Source: DATLGB01 sp035540675
Lineage (GTDB): Bacteria; Actinomycetota; Thermoleophilia; Solirubrobacterales; Solirubrobacteraceae
Direction of reading: 5' to 3'
NCBI GenBank assembly: GCA_035540675.1
Contig: DATLGB010000219.1
Coordinates: 1-14,436 of the forward strand
Length of the DNA: 14,436 bases
The notes beneath the pieces are model-generated. The model searched no databases and was not told the origin of the DNA. It worked only from the letters and a program-made list of their open reading frames with translations. The translations under genes and the position numbers were made by a program. Positions 1 to 6,404 of the stretch are shown here, piece after piece (position 1 is the first letter of the stretch; each line of letters opens with the position of its first letter).

Positions 1-842
1 ATCCACGCGGCGCCGAGCAGCAGCTGCGCGATGTTCGCCGCGGCCAGGTTCGGCGTGCGGAAGATGCTCAGGCGCATCAGCGGCTCCCGGCGCCCGGCCT
101 GGATGGCCACGAACGCGCCGAGCAGCACGAGCCCGGCGGCGATCACGAGCAGGGTGGCGGCGGAGCCCCAGCCCTCCTCCGGCGCGCGGACGATGCCGAA
201 CACCGTCAGCGCGAGGCCGGCGGTGGCGGTCACCGCGCCCGCGACGTCCACCGTCCCGCGGCGGGCCGGGGCGGACGGCATCAGGCCGGGCGTGACCGCC
301 AGCACGAGCAGCGCGATCGGGACGTTGATGTAGAACACCCAGGGCCAGCTGACCCACTCGGTGATCACGCCGCCGAGGAACACGCCGGCGGTGCCGCCGG
401 CGGGCGCGGCGGCGCCGTAGATCGCGAACGCCTTGGTCAGCTCCTTCGGGTCGTGCCCGAAGAGCATCATCAGCAGGGTCAGCGCCGACGGCGCGATCAA
501 CGCCGCGCCGGCGCCCTGGACGGCGCGAGAAGCGATCTCGACCCCGGTGGTCTCGGCGAGCCCGGCGCCCAGCGAGCCGACGGTGAGGACGATCCAGCCG
601 GCGACGAAGACCCGCTTCGCGCCGAAGAGGTCCGACAGGCGGCCGCCGAGCAGCAGCAGCCCGCCGAGCGCGACGACGTAGGCGTTGAACACCCACGACA
701 GGTCCTCGGGGGTGAAGCCGAGGTCCGCCTGGATCTCGGGGAGGGCCACGCCGATGATCGACGTGTCCATGATGACCATGAACTGCGCGAGCGCGATGAC
801 GGCAAGGGCCGTCCAGCGCCGCGGGTGCGGCTTGGCTTGCAT
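1..842 (-). CDS. DHA2-type MFS drug exporter (partial, C-terminus off the left edge)
   Basis: The protein is predicted to be an inner-membrane proton-coupled exporter of the EmrB/QacA (DHA2, 14-helix) branch of the major facilitator superfamily. About 280 N-terminal residues are present. The first helix carries AQFMVIMDTSIIGVALPEI, which resembles the DHA2 motif around a membrane-buried Asp. The loop after helix 2 carries GGRLSDLFGAKRVF (MFS motif A). A Gly-rich stretch GGTAGVFLGG matches the antiporter motif C region. The ATG at 842-840 is preceded on the minus strand by AAGGAG with 7 nt spacing. The gene lies 82 nt after the AhpD-like gene and on the same strand as the copper operon, so it could be its last gene or have its own control. 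A GC-rich hairpin sits just before the ribosome binding site. Substrate cannot be told from the sequence. The family call is firm. Confidence 0.93.
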   Translation of the reverse strand, partial: MQAKPHPRRWTALAVIALAQFMVIMDTSIIGVALPEIQADLGFTPEDLSWVFNAYVVALGGLLLLGGRLSDLFGAKRVFVAGWIVLTVGSLGAGLAETTGVEIASRAVQGAGAALIAPSALTLLMMLFGHDPKELTKAFAIYGAAAPAGGTAGVFLGGVITEWVSWPWVFYINVPIALLVLAVTPGLMPSAPARRGTVDVAGAVTATAGLALTVFGIVRAPEEGWGSAATLLVIAAGLVLLGAFVAIQAGRREPLMRLSIFRTPNLAAANIAQLLLGAAW

Positions 843-855
843 GTGCGTTCTCCTT

Positions 856-872
856 GGCCCGGATCCCGGGCC
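856..872 (-). promoter_or_regulatory. GC-rich hairpin directly upstream of the MFS ribosome binding site
   Basis: GGCCCGG-ATC-CCGGGCC is a perfect 7-bp inverted repeat with a 3-nt loop. On the minus strand it is followed immediately by the AAGGAG ribosome binding site of the MFS gene. No T-run follows, so it is not a standard intrinsic terminator. It could be a partial terminator separating the exporter from the copper operon, an RNA 3'-end stabiliser for the upstream message, or a control element on translation. The structure is seen; the role is inferred. Confidence 0.4.
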
Positions 873-924
873 GCTCGTGGGTTGAGGCTGTCTGCGGTGC
901 GTCAGGCGGGGCGGAGCGGGAGGC

Positions 925-1467
925 TCACGCCGCGGCCTGCGCGGGTACGTCGGGGTGGATGCCGGCGACGAGGTTGAACGCGCCGGTCAGCAGCTGCAGC
1001 GCGACGATCCCGACGACCTCGGCGATCTGCTCGTCGCTGTAGCCGTGGCCGCGCAGGTCGTCGAGCTGGGCGTCGGTGACCTCGGCCGGGGCGGCGATCA
1101 CCTGCTGGCCGAAGGCCACCATCGCCGCGACCTTCGCGTCGGTCGCCGTGCCCTGGCGGGCGAGCGCGATGTCGGCGTCGGTCAGCCCGAGCTCGCGCGC
1201 CGCCGCGGTGTGGGCCGCGAGGCAGTAGTCGCAGCCGAGCCACTCCTGGACGGCCAGCGCGATCCGCTCGCTGACGCGGCGGTCGAGGTGGCTGCGCTTC
1301 ATCGCGCGGTTGAGGTCGAGGTAGCCCCGCAGCACCGCGGGGGCGGCGGCCATGCCGCGGATCATCGGGCCGACGTCGCTGCGGCCGCGGGCCGCGAGCT
1401 CGTCGAGGAGCTCGCGGCTGCGCCCGGTGGCCTGCGCGGGGTCGACCAGCGGCAGGCGGGTGGTCAT
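925..1467 (-). CDS. AhpD-like / carboxymuconolactone decarboxylase family protein
   Basis: This 180-aa protein belongs to the CMD/AhpD fold, whose members are small cytosolic thiol-dependent peroxidase partners or decarboxylases. The centre carries GCDYCLAAH, with C79 and C82 as a CxxC pair and H86 behind. E67 lies 12 residues before C79. Glu, Cys, Cys and His at this spacing match the catalytic relay described for mycobacterial AhpD, although a second AhpD histidine is replaced here by Y81. The decarboxylase subfamily lacks the CxxC, so a redox (peroxidase-type) role is more likely. Translation starts at ATG 1467, preceded by AGGAGGT. The start overlaps the copA stop codon by 4 nt (ATGA), so translation is probably coupled to the copper ATPase. 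A sensible inferred role is relief of oxidative stress during copper exposure, but no experiment is implied by the sequence. Confidence 0.9.
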   Translation of the reverse strand: MTTRLPLVDPAQATGRSRELLDELAARGRSDVGPMIRGMAAAPAVLRGYLDLNRAMKRSHLDRRVSERIALAVQEWLGCDYCLAAHTAAARELGLTDADIALARQGTATDAKVAAMVAFGQQVIAAPAEVTDAQLDDLRGHGYSDEQIAEVVGIVALQLLTGAFNLVAGIHPDVPAQAAA

Positions 1468-3713
1468 CGGGAGACCTCCTGGTGGTGGGAGCGGAAGCGC
1501 CGCAGCCGCAGCGCGTTGGCCACGACGGAGACGCTCGAGAAGGCCATCGCCGCGCCCGCCAGCAGCGGGTTGAGCAGGCCGGCGGCGGCCAGCGGCAGGG
1601 CGGCGACGTTGTAGCCGAACGCCCAGCCGAGGTTCTGCTTGATGGTGCGCAGGGTCGAGCGCGACAGCCGGATCGCGTCGGCGGCGGCCCGAAGGTCGCC
1701 GGAGACGAGCGTCAGGTCGGACGCCTCGATGGCCACGTCGGTGCCGGTGCCGATCGCCAGGCCGAGATCGGCCTGCGCGAGCGCCGGCGCGTCGTTGACG
1801 CCGTCGCCGACCATCGCCACGACCCGGCCGGACTGCTGCAGGCGCCGCACGACGTCCGCCTTGTCGGCCGGCAGCACCTCGGCGGTCACCTCGTCGATGC
1901 CGACCTCGGCGGCCACGGCGCGGGCCGTCGCCTCGTTGTCGCCCGTCAGCAGGACCGGCCGCAGCCCGAGCGCCTTCAGGGAGGCGATCGCCTCGGCGCT
2001 GGTGGGCTTGACGGTGTCGGCCACCACGAGCAGCCCGCGCACCTCCCCGTCCCACGCCGCGAGCACCGCGGTGCGGCCCTTGCCCTCGGCGGCGGCGCGC
2101 GCCGCGTCGAGCTCGGCGGGGACGCGCAGGCCCCAGTCGGCCATCAGCGCCGGCCGGCCGACCTGGACACCGTGCCCGTCGACGATGCCCTCGACGCCGA
2201 GGCCCTCGCGGTTGGCGAAGTGCTCGACCGCCGGCAGCGGCCCGGCCTCGTCGGCGGCCGCGCGGGCGATCGCGCGGGCGATCGGGTGTTCGGAGGCGTT
2301 CTCGAGCGCGCCCGCCAGCCGCAGCACCTCGGCGCGCGTGACGCCCGCGGTGGCGACGTCGACGAGCGTCATCCGGCCCGTGGTCACGGTGCCCGTCTTG
2401 TCGAGCACGACCGTGTCGACGCGGCGGGTGGACTCGAGGATCTCCGGGCCCTTGATCAGCAGCCCGAGCTGCGCGCCACGGCCCGTGCCGACGAGCAGCG
2501 CCGTCGGCGTCGCGAGCCCGAGCGCGCACGGGCAGGCGATGATCAGGACCGCGACGGCGGCGGTGAAGGCGAACTCCACCGACTCGCCGGTGCCGATCCA
2601 GAAGCCCAGCGTCGCGACGGCGAGCGCGATCACGACGGGCACGAACACGCCGGACACGCGGTCGGCCAGCCGCTGGACCGGCGCCTTGCCGGACTGCGCG
2701 TCGGTGACCAGGCGCGCGATCTGCCCCAGCGCCGTGTCGGCGCCGACCTTCGTCGCCCGCACGACCAGCCGGCCGCCGGCGTTGACCGAGGCGCCGGCGA
2801 CCTCGTCGCCGGGCTGCTTCTCCACGGGGACCGACTCGCCGGTCAGCAGCGACTGGTCGACCGCGCTCGTGCCCTCCTCGACCACGCCGTCGGTGGCCAC
2901 CTTCTCGCCGGGGCGCACCACGAAGCGGTCGCCGACCGCGAGCTGCTCGACCGGCACGCGGCGCTCGGCGCCGCCGGCGTCCAGCACGGCGACGTCCTTG
3001 GCGCCCAGCTCGAGCAGCGCCGTCAGCGCGGATCCGGCGCGCCGCTTGGCGCGTGACTCGAAGTAGCGGCCGGCGAGGATGAACACGGTCACCGCCGCGG
3101 CCACCTCGAGGTAGACCTCGTGCGTGCCGCCGGCCTTGTCCGGGATGAGGTCGAACGTCATCCGCATCCCGGGGTCGCCGGCGTCGCCGAAGATCAGGGC
3201 GTACAGCGACCACGCGTAGGCGGCGATGACGCCGACCGAGATCAGCGTGTCCATCGTCGCGGTGGCGTGCTTGAGGTTCGCCCAGGCCGCGCGGTGGAAG
3301 GGCAGCGCGCCCCACACCACGACGGGGGAGGCGAGCGTCAGGCTCAGCCACTGCCAGTTGTCGAACTGCAGCGGCGGGACCATCGACACGAGGAGCACCG
3401 GCAGCATCAGCGCGAGGCTGATCAGCAGCCGGCGCCGCAGCAGCTCGGTCTCGTCCGGCGCGGCGGCAGCGTCCTCGCCGCCGCCGCCCTCGGCCGGCAG
3501 CGTGGCGCGGTAGCCCGCGGACTCCACGACCTCGACGAGCTGCTCGGGTGCGACCGCCGCCGCGTCGAAGTCGACGGTGGCTTTCTCGGTCGCATAGTTG
3601 ACCGAGGCGACGACGCCGTCGAGCTTGTTCAGCTTGCGCTCGATGCGGTTCGCGCACGACGCGCACGTCATGCCGCCGATCGGCAGCTCGATGTGCTGGT
3701 TGGCGCCGGCCAT
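1464..3713 (-). CDS. copA: Cu(I)-exporting P1B-type ATPase CopA
   Basis: The 749-aa protein is predicted to pump Cu(I) from cytosol across the inner membrane using ATP. It has one N-terminal heavy-metal-associated domain with GMTCASC at residues 14-20. The membrane metal site CPC is at 394-396 (IIACPCALGLATP). The phosphorylated Asp is D438 in DKTGT. The ATP-binding His-Pro pair is at 476-477 (SEHPIARA). TGDNEAT and GDGVNDAP (D637, D641) form the hinge and magnesium site. GYN in the penultimate helix and MAFSSVS in the last helix fit the P1B-1 copper/silver subclass. Length is normal for the family. The ATG at 3713 has AGGAGGTG before it, inside the end of the upstream gene, from which it is separated by 2 nt. 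Silver may also be a substrate. Control is probably by the CsoR-like sites upstream of copZ. Confidence 0.97.
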   Translation of the reverse strand: MAGANQHIELPIGGMTCASCANRIERKLNKLDGVVASVNYATEKATVDFDAAAVAPEQLVEVVESAGYRATLPAEGGGGEDAAAAPDETELLRRRLLISLALMLPVLLVSMVPPLQFDNWQWLSLTLASPVVVWGALPFHRAAWANLKHATATMDTLISVGVIAAYAWSLYALIFGDAGDPGMRMTFDLIPDKAGGTHEVYLEVAAAVTVFILAGRYFESRAKRRAGSALTALLELGAKDVAVLDAGGAERRVPVEQLAVGDRFVVRPGEKVATDGVVEEGTSAVDQSLLTGESVPVEKQPGDEVAGASVNAGGRLVVRATKVGADTALGQIARLVTDAQSGKAPVQRLADRVSGVFVPVVIALAVATLGFWIGTGESVEFAFTAAVAVLIIACPCALGLATPTALLVGTGRGAQLGLLIKGPEILESTRRVDTVVLDKTGTVTTGRMTLVDVATAGVTRAEVLRLAGALENASEHPIARAIARAAADEAGPLPAVEHFANREGLGVEGIVDGHGVQVGRPALMADWGLRVPAELDAARAAAEGKGRTAVLAAWDGEVRGLLVVADTVKPTSAEAIASLKALGLRPVLLTGDNEATARAVAAEVGIDEVTAEVLPADKADVVRRLQQSGRVVAMVGDGVNDAPALAQADLGLAIGTGTDVAIEASDLTLVSGDLRAAADAIRLSRSTLRTIKQNLGWAFGYNVAALPLAAAGLLNPLLAGAAMAFSSVSVVANALRLRRFRSHHQEVSR

Positions 3714-3715
3714 GG

Positions 3716-4663
3716 CTAGGACACCTCCTGGGTGAAGGCCACCGTGTGGACGCGGCCCTCGTGCTGGAACTGCAGGAACAGGCGGTAGCGGCCCTCGGTC
3801 GGGAACGTCGCCTCGAAGCCGACGCCGTCGTCGTGGCCGCCGCCGCGGGCGTCGTCGCCGTCGCCGTGGCCCGTCGGGTGCACGTGCAGGAAGGCGAGGT
3901 CGCCGTCGCGCAGGGCGACCAGGTGCCCGCCGGCGCCCAGGTAGGGCTCGACGTGCACGGGCCGCCCGTCGCGGAGGATCGTGAAGCTCAGCTCGGCGGC
4001 CTCGCCCGGCTGCACGCGCCCGGCGTCGAGGCGCACCTCGTAGCCCAGGTCGCTCGTCGCAGAGCGGGCGGGCGCCGGCAGGTCGCGCAGGTCGGCGCGG
4101 CCGTCGACGCGCAGGTCGGAGGCCAGGGTGTACGGCTCGCCGGCGTGGGAGAAGTCGGCGAACAGGCGGTAGGAGCCGGGATCGCCGATCTCGACATCGG
4201 TCGTCCAGGCGCCGTCGCGCGCCTGCCGCGGGTGCAGGTGCTGGAAACCGGTGAGGTCGCGCCGGGCGACGATCAGGTGCATGCGCTTCTCGTGCTCGAC
4301 GTCGAAGTCGCGCACGGTGCGGCCGCTGCCGTCGCGGACGATCCGGAAGCGCAGGCGCTCGCTGCGGCCGCGCCGCAGCTCGGGATTCTCGACGACGACG
4401 CGCAACCCGTTCTCCGCCACGGCGAGCCCTCGCACCGGATGTGTTTCGGCGCCGCCGCCGTGGCCGGCGTCGGCATGGCCGCCGTCGGCGGAATCCGCGC
4501 CGTGTGCGGTGGTCACGTGGTTCTCCTGTCCGTTGTCGTGGGCGGGAGCCTCGCCGCGCCCCGAGTCACCGGGTCCGAAGGCGTCGCCGGCTACGGCGGC
4601 GCCTCCGAACGCGAGCGCGAGGACGGCGGCGAATCCCGCGAGTCGGAGAGGCGCGGTGTTCAT
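3716..4663 (-). CDS. Exported His-rich protein with two repeated beta domains, copper operon
   Basis: The 315-aa product starts with a signal peptide (hydrophobic core about residues 9-24, likely cut after AVA near 25). A His/Asp/Gly-rich linker spans roughly 30-75. Two related beta-rich repeats follow. The first contains RMHLIVARRDLTGFQHLHP and later GSYRLFADFSH. The second contains GGHLVALRDGDLAFLHVHP and later GRYRLFLQFQHEG, with a His/Asp-rich insertion between. The HLHP and HVHP motifs are good candidates for periplasmic or extracytoplasmic copper ligands. Similar secreted proteins occur near metal genes in actinobacteria, but I know no assigned function. The ATG at 4663 overlaps the copZ stop by 4 nt. 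A longer open frame extends upstream to 4927, but it runs through copZ in another frame and lacks a signal peptide start, so it was not used. Confidence 0.85.
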   Translation of the reverse strand: MNTAPLRLAGFAAVLALAFGGAAVAGDAFGPGDSGRGEAPAHDNGQENHVTTAHGADSADGGHADAGHGGGAETHPVRGLAVAENGLRVVVENPELRRGRSERLRFRIVRDGSGRTVRDFDVEHEKRMHLIVARRDLTGFQHLHPRQARDGAWTTDVEIGDPGSYRLFADFSHAGEPYTLASDLRVDGRADLRDLPAPARSATSDLGYEVRLDAGRVQPGEAAELSFTILRDGRPVHVEPYLGAGGHLVALRDGDLAFLHVHPTGHGDGDDARGGGHDDGVGFEATFPTEGRYRLFLQFQHEGRVHTVAFTQEVS

Positions 4664-4875
4664 CGCGCCACCTCGTAGCCGGCGTCCTGGACGGCGGCTT
4701 CGACCGCGCCGTCCGTGAAGCCGGAGCCGGTGACGGTGAGCCGCCCCGAGGCGAGGTCGACGTCGACGGCCTCGACGCCGGCCACCTCCGAGACCTCTTC
4801 GCGGACCGACAGCACGCAGTGGCTGCAGGTCATGCCGGAGACGACGTAGTTGCGGGTGGTTTCGGGAGAGCTCAT
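4660..4875 (-). CDS. copZ: CopZ-type copper chaperone (single HMA domain)
   Basis: The 71-aa cytosolic protein is a stand-alone heavy-metal-associated domain of normal CopZ length. SGMTCSHC places the two metal-binding cysteines at C17 and C20, with Met15 before them and the typical C-terminal DAGYEV. It is expected to bind Cu(I) and hand it to the CopA N-terminal domain. It is the first gene of the operon, and its stop codon overlaps the next start (ATGA). The ATG at 4875 is preceded by AAGAGGA. Two CsoR-like palindromes and a promoter lie in the 70 bp upstream. Mercury-binding MerP is a less likely reading because the whole operon fits copper. Confidence 0.94.
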   Translation of the reverse strand: MSSPETTRNYVVSGMTCSHCVLSVREEVSEVAGVEAVDVDLASGRLTVTGSGFTDGAVEAAVQDAGYEVAR

Positions 4876-4889
4876 GTCGGGTTCCTCTT

Positions 4890-4908
4890 GATACGGGGAG
4901 GGGGTATC
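4890..4908. promoter_or_regulatory. CsoR-like operator 2 (near the transcription start of the copper operon)
   Basis: The sequence reads GATAC-GGGGAGGGG-GTATC, with perfect 5-bp inverted arms around a G tract. TAC...GTA arms with a G/C tract are the known form of CsoR-family operators. It sits just after the predicted -10 (4918-4923), where a bound repressor would block initiation. It is close to, but not overlapping, the copZ ribosome binding site. Confidence 0.65.
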
Positions 4909-4917
4909 TGGAAGGGC

Positions 4918-4946
4918 AACTTAGCACCCTTCTGGAACGGCGTCAA
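4918..4946 (-). promoter_or_regulatory. Promoter of the copper operon
   Basis: On the minus strand TTGACG (4946-4941) is separated by 17 nt from TAAGTT (4923-4918). The -10 is preceded by TGC, an extended -10 feature. The predicted start of transcription is near 4910. The element lies exactly between the two CsoR-like palindromes, which supports it. The -10 match to TATAAT is modest. Confidence 0.6.
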
Positions 4947-4963
4947 ATACCCGCGGGGGGTAT
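4947..4963. promoter_or_regulatory. CsoR-like operator 1 (abuts the -35 of the copper operon)
   Basis: ATACCC-GCGGG-GGGTAT is a perfect 6-bp inverted repeat. Its last base touches the TTGACG -35 box on the minus strand. The TACCC...GGGTA form is typical of CsoR-family copper repressor sites. With the site at 4890-4908 it brackets the promoter. It might also affect the divergent gene starting at 5026. Confidence 0.7.
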
Positions 4964-4991
4964 CGGTTGGCGGCGGTCCGGTGCCGCCGCC

Positions 4992-5017
4992 GTGACCTCC
5001 GCGCGCGCGACGCGTCC
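4992..5017 (+). promoter_or_regulatory. 26-bp box C, candidate ECF-like promoter of the oxidoreductase gene
   Basis: The box starts GTGACCTCCGC and ends GCGTCC, 26 bp in total. Boxes with the same ends and length occur at 9654-9679 and 11894-11919, each in front of a gene and pointing toward it. The ATG at 5026 lies only 8 nt downstream and has no SD, so a transcript from this box would be leaderless or nearly so. GTGACC as -35 and CGTCC as -10, about 15 nt apart, resemble promoters of extracytoplasmic-function sigma factors. A transcription-factor site is the alternative. Confidence 0.45.
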
Positions 5018-5025
5018 ATGGGCGC

Positions 5026-5967
5026 ATGACCACCGGATTGCAGGCCGACCGCGCGACGATGCGCGCGCTGGTCACCGACGGCCGCGGCGGTGTCGAGGCC
5101 GCCGACGTCCCCGTGCCGCGCCCGAACCCCGGCGAGGCCCTCGTGCGCGTGCTCGCGACCTCGCTCAACCGCGGCGAGCTGCGCTTCGTGGAGGTGACCT
5201 CCGGCGCCGTGCCGGGCTGGGACGTGGCGGGCGAGCTCGTCGAGGACGTCCCGGCGGCCGGGCTCGACCGCGGGACCCTCGTCGTCGGCCTCGTAGACGA
5301 GGGCGCGTGGGCCGAGTACGCGGCGGTGCCGCTCGCGCACCTGGCGCCGCTGCCGGGCGGCGTCTGCCCGGCCGAGGCCGCGGCCCTGCCGACCGCCGGG
5401 CTGACGGCGCTGCAGTCGCTGCGCCTCAGCGGCTCTCTGCTCGGCCGGCGGGCGCTGATCACGGGCGCCGCCGGCGGCGTCGGCCGCTTCGCGGTCCAGC
5501 TCGCCGCGGCATCGGGCGCCGACGTGACCGCGGTCGCCCGCGACGCGGCCCGGGGCGCGGGGCTGCGCCAGCTCGGGGCGGACGCGGTGGTCACGAGCCT
5601 CGACGGCCTCGAGTCGTTCGACTTCATCCTCGAGTCGGTGGGCGGCGAGACGCTGACGCGGGCGTTCGCGCTGCTGGCGCCGGGCGGCGACCTCGTCTCG
5701 ATCGGCCAGTCGTCACGCGAGCCGGGCGTGTTCGAGCCGCGCCTGCTGTTCAACGGCGCCTACGGGGCGCGCATCCACCCGTACATGGTGTTCGAGGGTG
5801 CGCGCGGGATCGCCGGCCGCGACCTCGCGATCCTGCTCGAGCTCGTCCGGCGCGGCCGGCTCGACCCCCAGGTCGAGCGCACGCTCGGCTGGCGCGAGGT
5901 CGACGGCGCGCTCGCGGACCTGGCGGAGCGGCGTGTGGCCGGCAAGGCCGTGCTGCTGGTCGACTAG
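5026..5967 (+). CDS. Zinc-free MDR oxidoreductase, quinone-oxidoreductase-like
   Basis: The 313-aa protein is a medium-chain dehydrogenase/reductase. It has a GroES-like N-terminal part with NPGEALVRVLATSLNRGEL, then a Rossmann domain with ITGAAGGVGRFAVQLAAASGADV near residues 145-166. The cysteines that bind zinc in alcohol dehydrogenases are missing, which points to the NADPH:quinone oxidoreductase/enoyl-reductase branch. The substrate is unknown. Family similarity would also allow a start at Met12 (MRALVTDG), but neither ATG has an SD; the first was kept because box C ends 8 nt before it. The gene diverges from the copper operon. Its TAG stop shares the palindrome CTAG with the stop of the convergent CBS gene. 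Confidence 0.9.
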   Translation: MTTGLQADRATMRALVTDGRGGVEAADVPVPRPNPGEALVRVLATSLNRGELRFVEVTSGAVPGWDVAGELVEDVPAAGLDRGTLVVGLVDEGAWAEYAAVPLAHLAPLPGGVCPAEAAALPTAGLTALQSLRLSGSLLGRRALITGAAGGVGRFAVQLAAASGADVTAVARDAARGAGLRQLGADAVVTSLDGLESFDFILESVGGETLTRAFALLAPGGDLVSIGQSSREPGVFEPRLLFNGAYGARIHPYMVFEGARGIAGRDLAILLELVRRGRLDPQVERTLGWREVDGALADLAERRVAGKAVLLVD

Positions 5968-6404
5968 GTCTGGGTGAAGCGGCGCGCGAGCTCCGCGAAG
6001 AAGTCGCGGCGGGTGACGACGCCCACGACCCGGCCACCGTCGACGACCGGGACGATCGCCACGCGGTGGTGCAGGAAGGTCTCGGCCAGCGCGACGGCGG
6101 AGAAGTCGGGGTGGACGTCCACGTGTTCGGTGTTCATGTGCTTCGCGACGGTCTCGATCGCGCACTGCGAGCGCCGCTCGAGCTGCTCCTCGAGCGACCG
6201 GCCGACGAAGCCGGCATAGCCGAGCTGGTCGACGTAGCCGGGGAAGAGCGCGCGGATGAAGTCGCGCTCGCCGAACACGCCGGCGAAGCGCTCGCGCCCG
6301 TCGACGACCGGCAGGGCCGGAAAGCCGCATTCGACGAGCTCGACGACGGCCTCGGCCAGGGGCTGGTCGGTCCGCAGGATGGGGACTTCGTGGATCTCGA
6401 TCAC
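5964..6404 (-). CDS. Small protein with a pair of CBS domains
   Basis: The 146-aa cytosolic protein is made of two CBS repeats. The first contains GFPALPVVDGRERFAGVF followed by GERDFIRAL. The second contains VAIVPVVDGGRVVGVVTRRDF. Tandem CBS pairs bind adenine nucleotides and act as energy or ligand sensors. The GTG at 6404-6402 overlaps the stop of the transporter gene by 4 nt (GTGA), and no separate SD is visible, so translation is likely coupled. This strongly suggests that it modulates the transporter, as CBS domains do in other ion transporters, but that is inference. There is no linked catalytic domain. The 3' end overlaps the plus-strand oxidoreductase stop by 4 nt. Confidence 0.88.
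   Translation of the reverse strand: MIEIHEVPILRTDQPLAEAVVELVECGFPALPVVDGRERFAGVFGERDFIRALFPGYVDQLGYAGFVGRSLEEQLERRSQCAIETVAKHMNTEHVDVHPDFSAVALAETFLHHRVAIVPVVDGGRVVGVVTRRDFFAELARRFTQT

Noticed and set aside
1482..3056. Long plus-strand frames opposite copA, including 524- and 475-codon ones
   Set aside because: They are mirror frames of a high-GC gene, lacking recognisable domains and SD sequences.
925..3666. A 913-codon minus-strand frame covering most of copA
   Set aside because: Only its last 180 codons are real (the AhpD-like gene). The rest is Arg/Gly-rich and overlaps the clear CopA reading frame.
4664..4927. N-terminal extension of the His-rich copper-operon protein back to 4927
   Set aside because: It runs across copZ in another frame, is Arg-rich, crosses the operon promoter, and the signal peptide begins at the ATG at 4663.
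5195..5220. Another GTGACCTCC match inside the oxidoreductase gene
   Set aside because: It lacks the GCGTYC end at the fixed distance and is inside a coding region, so it was not counted as a fourth box.
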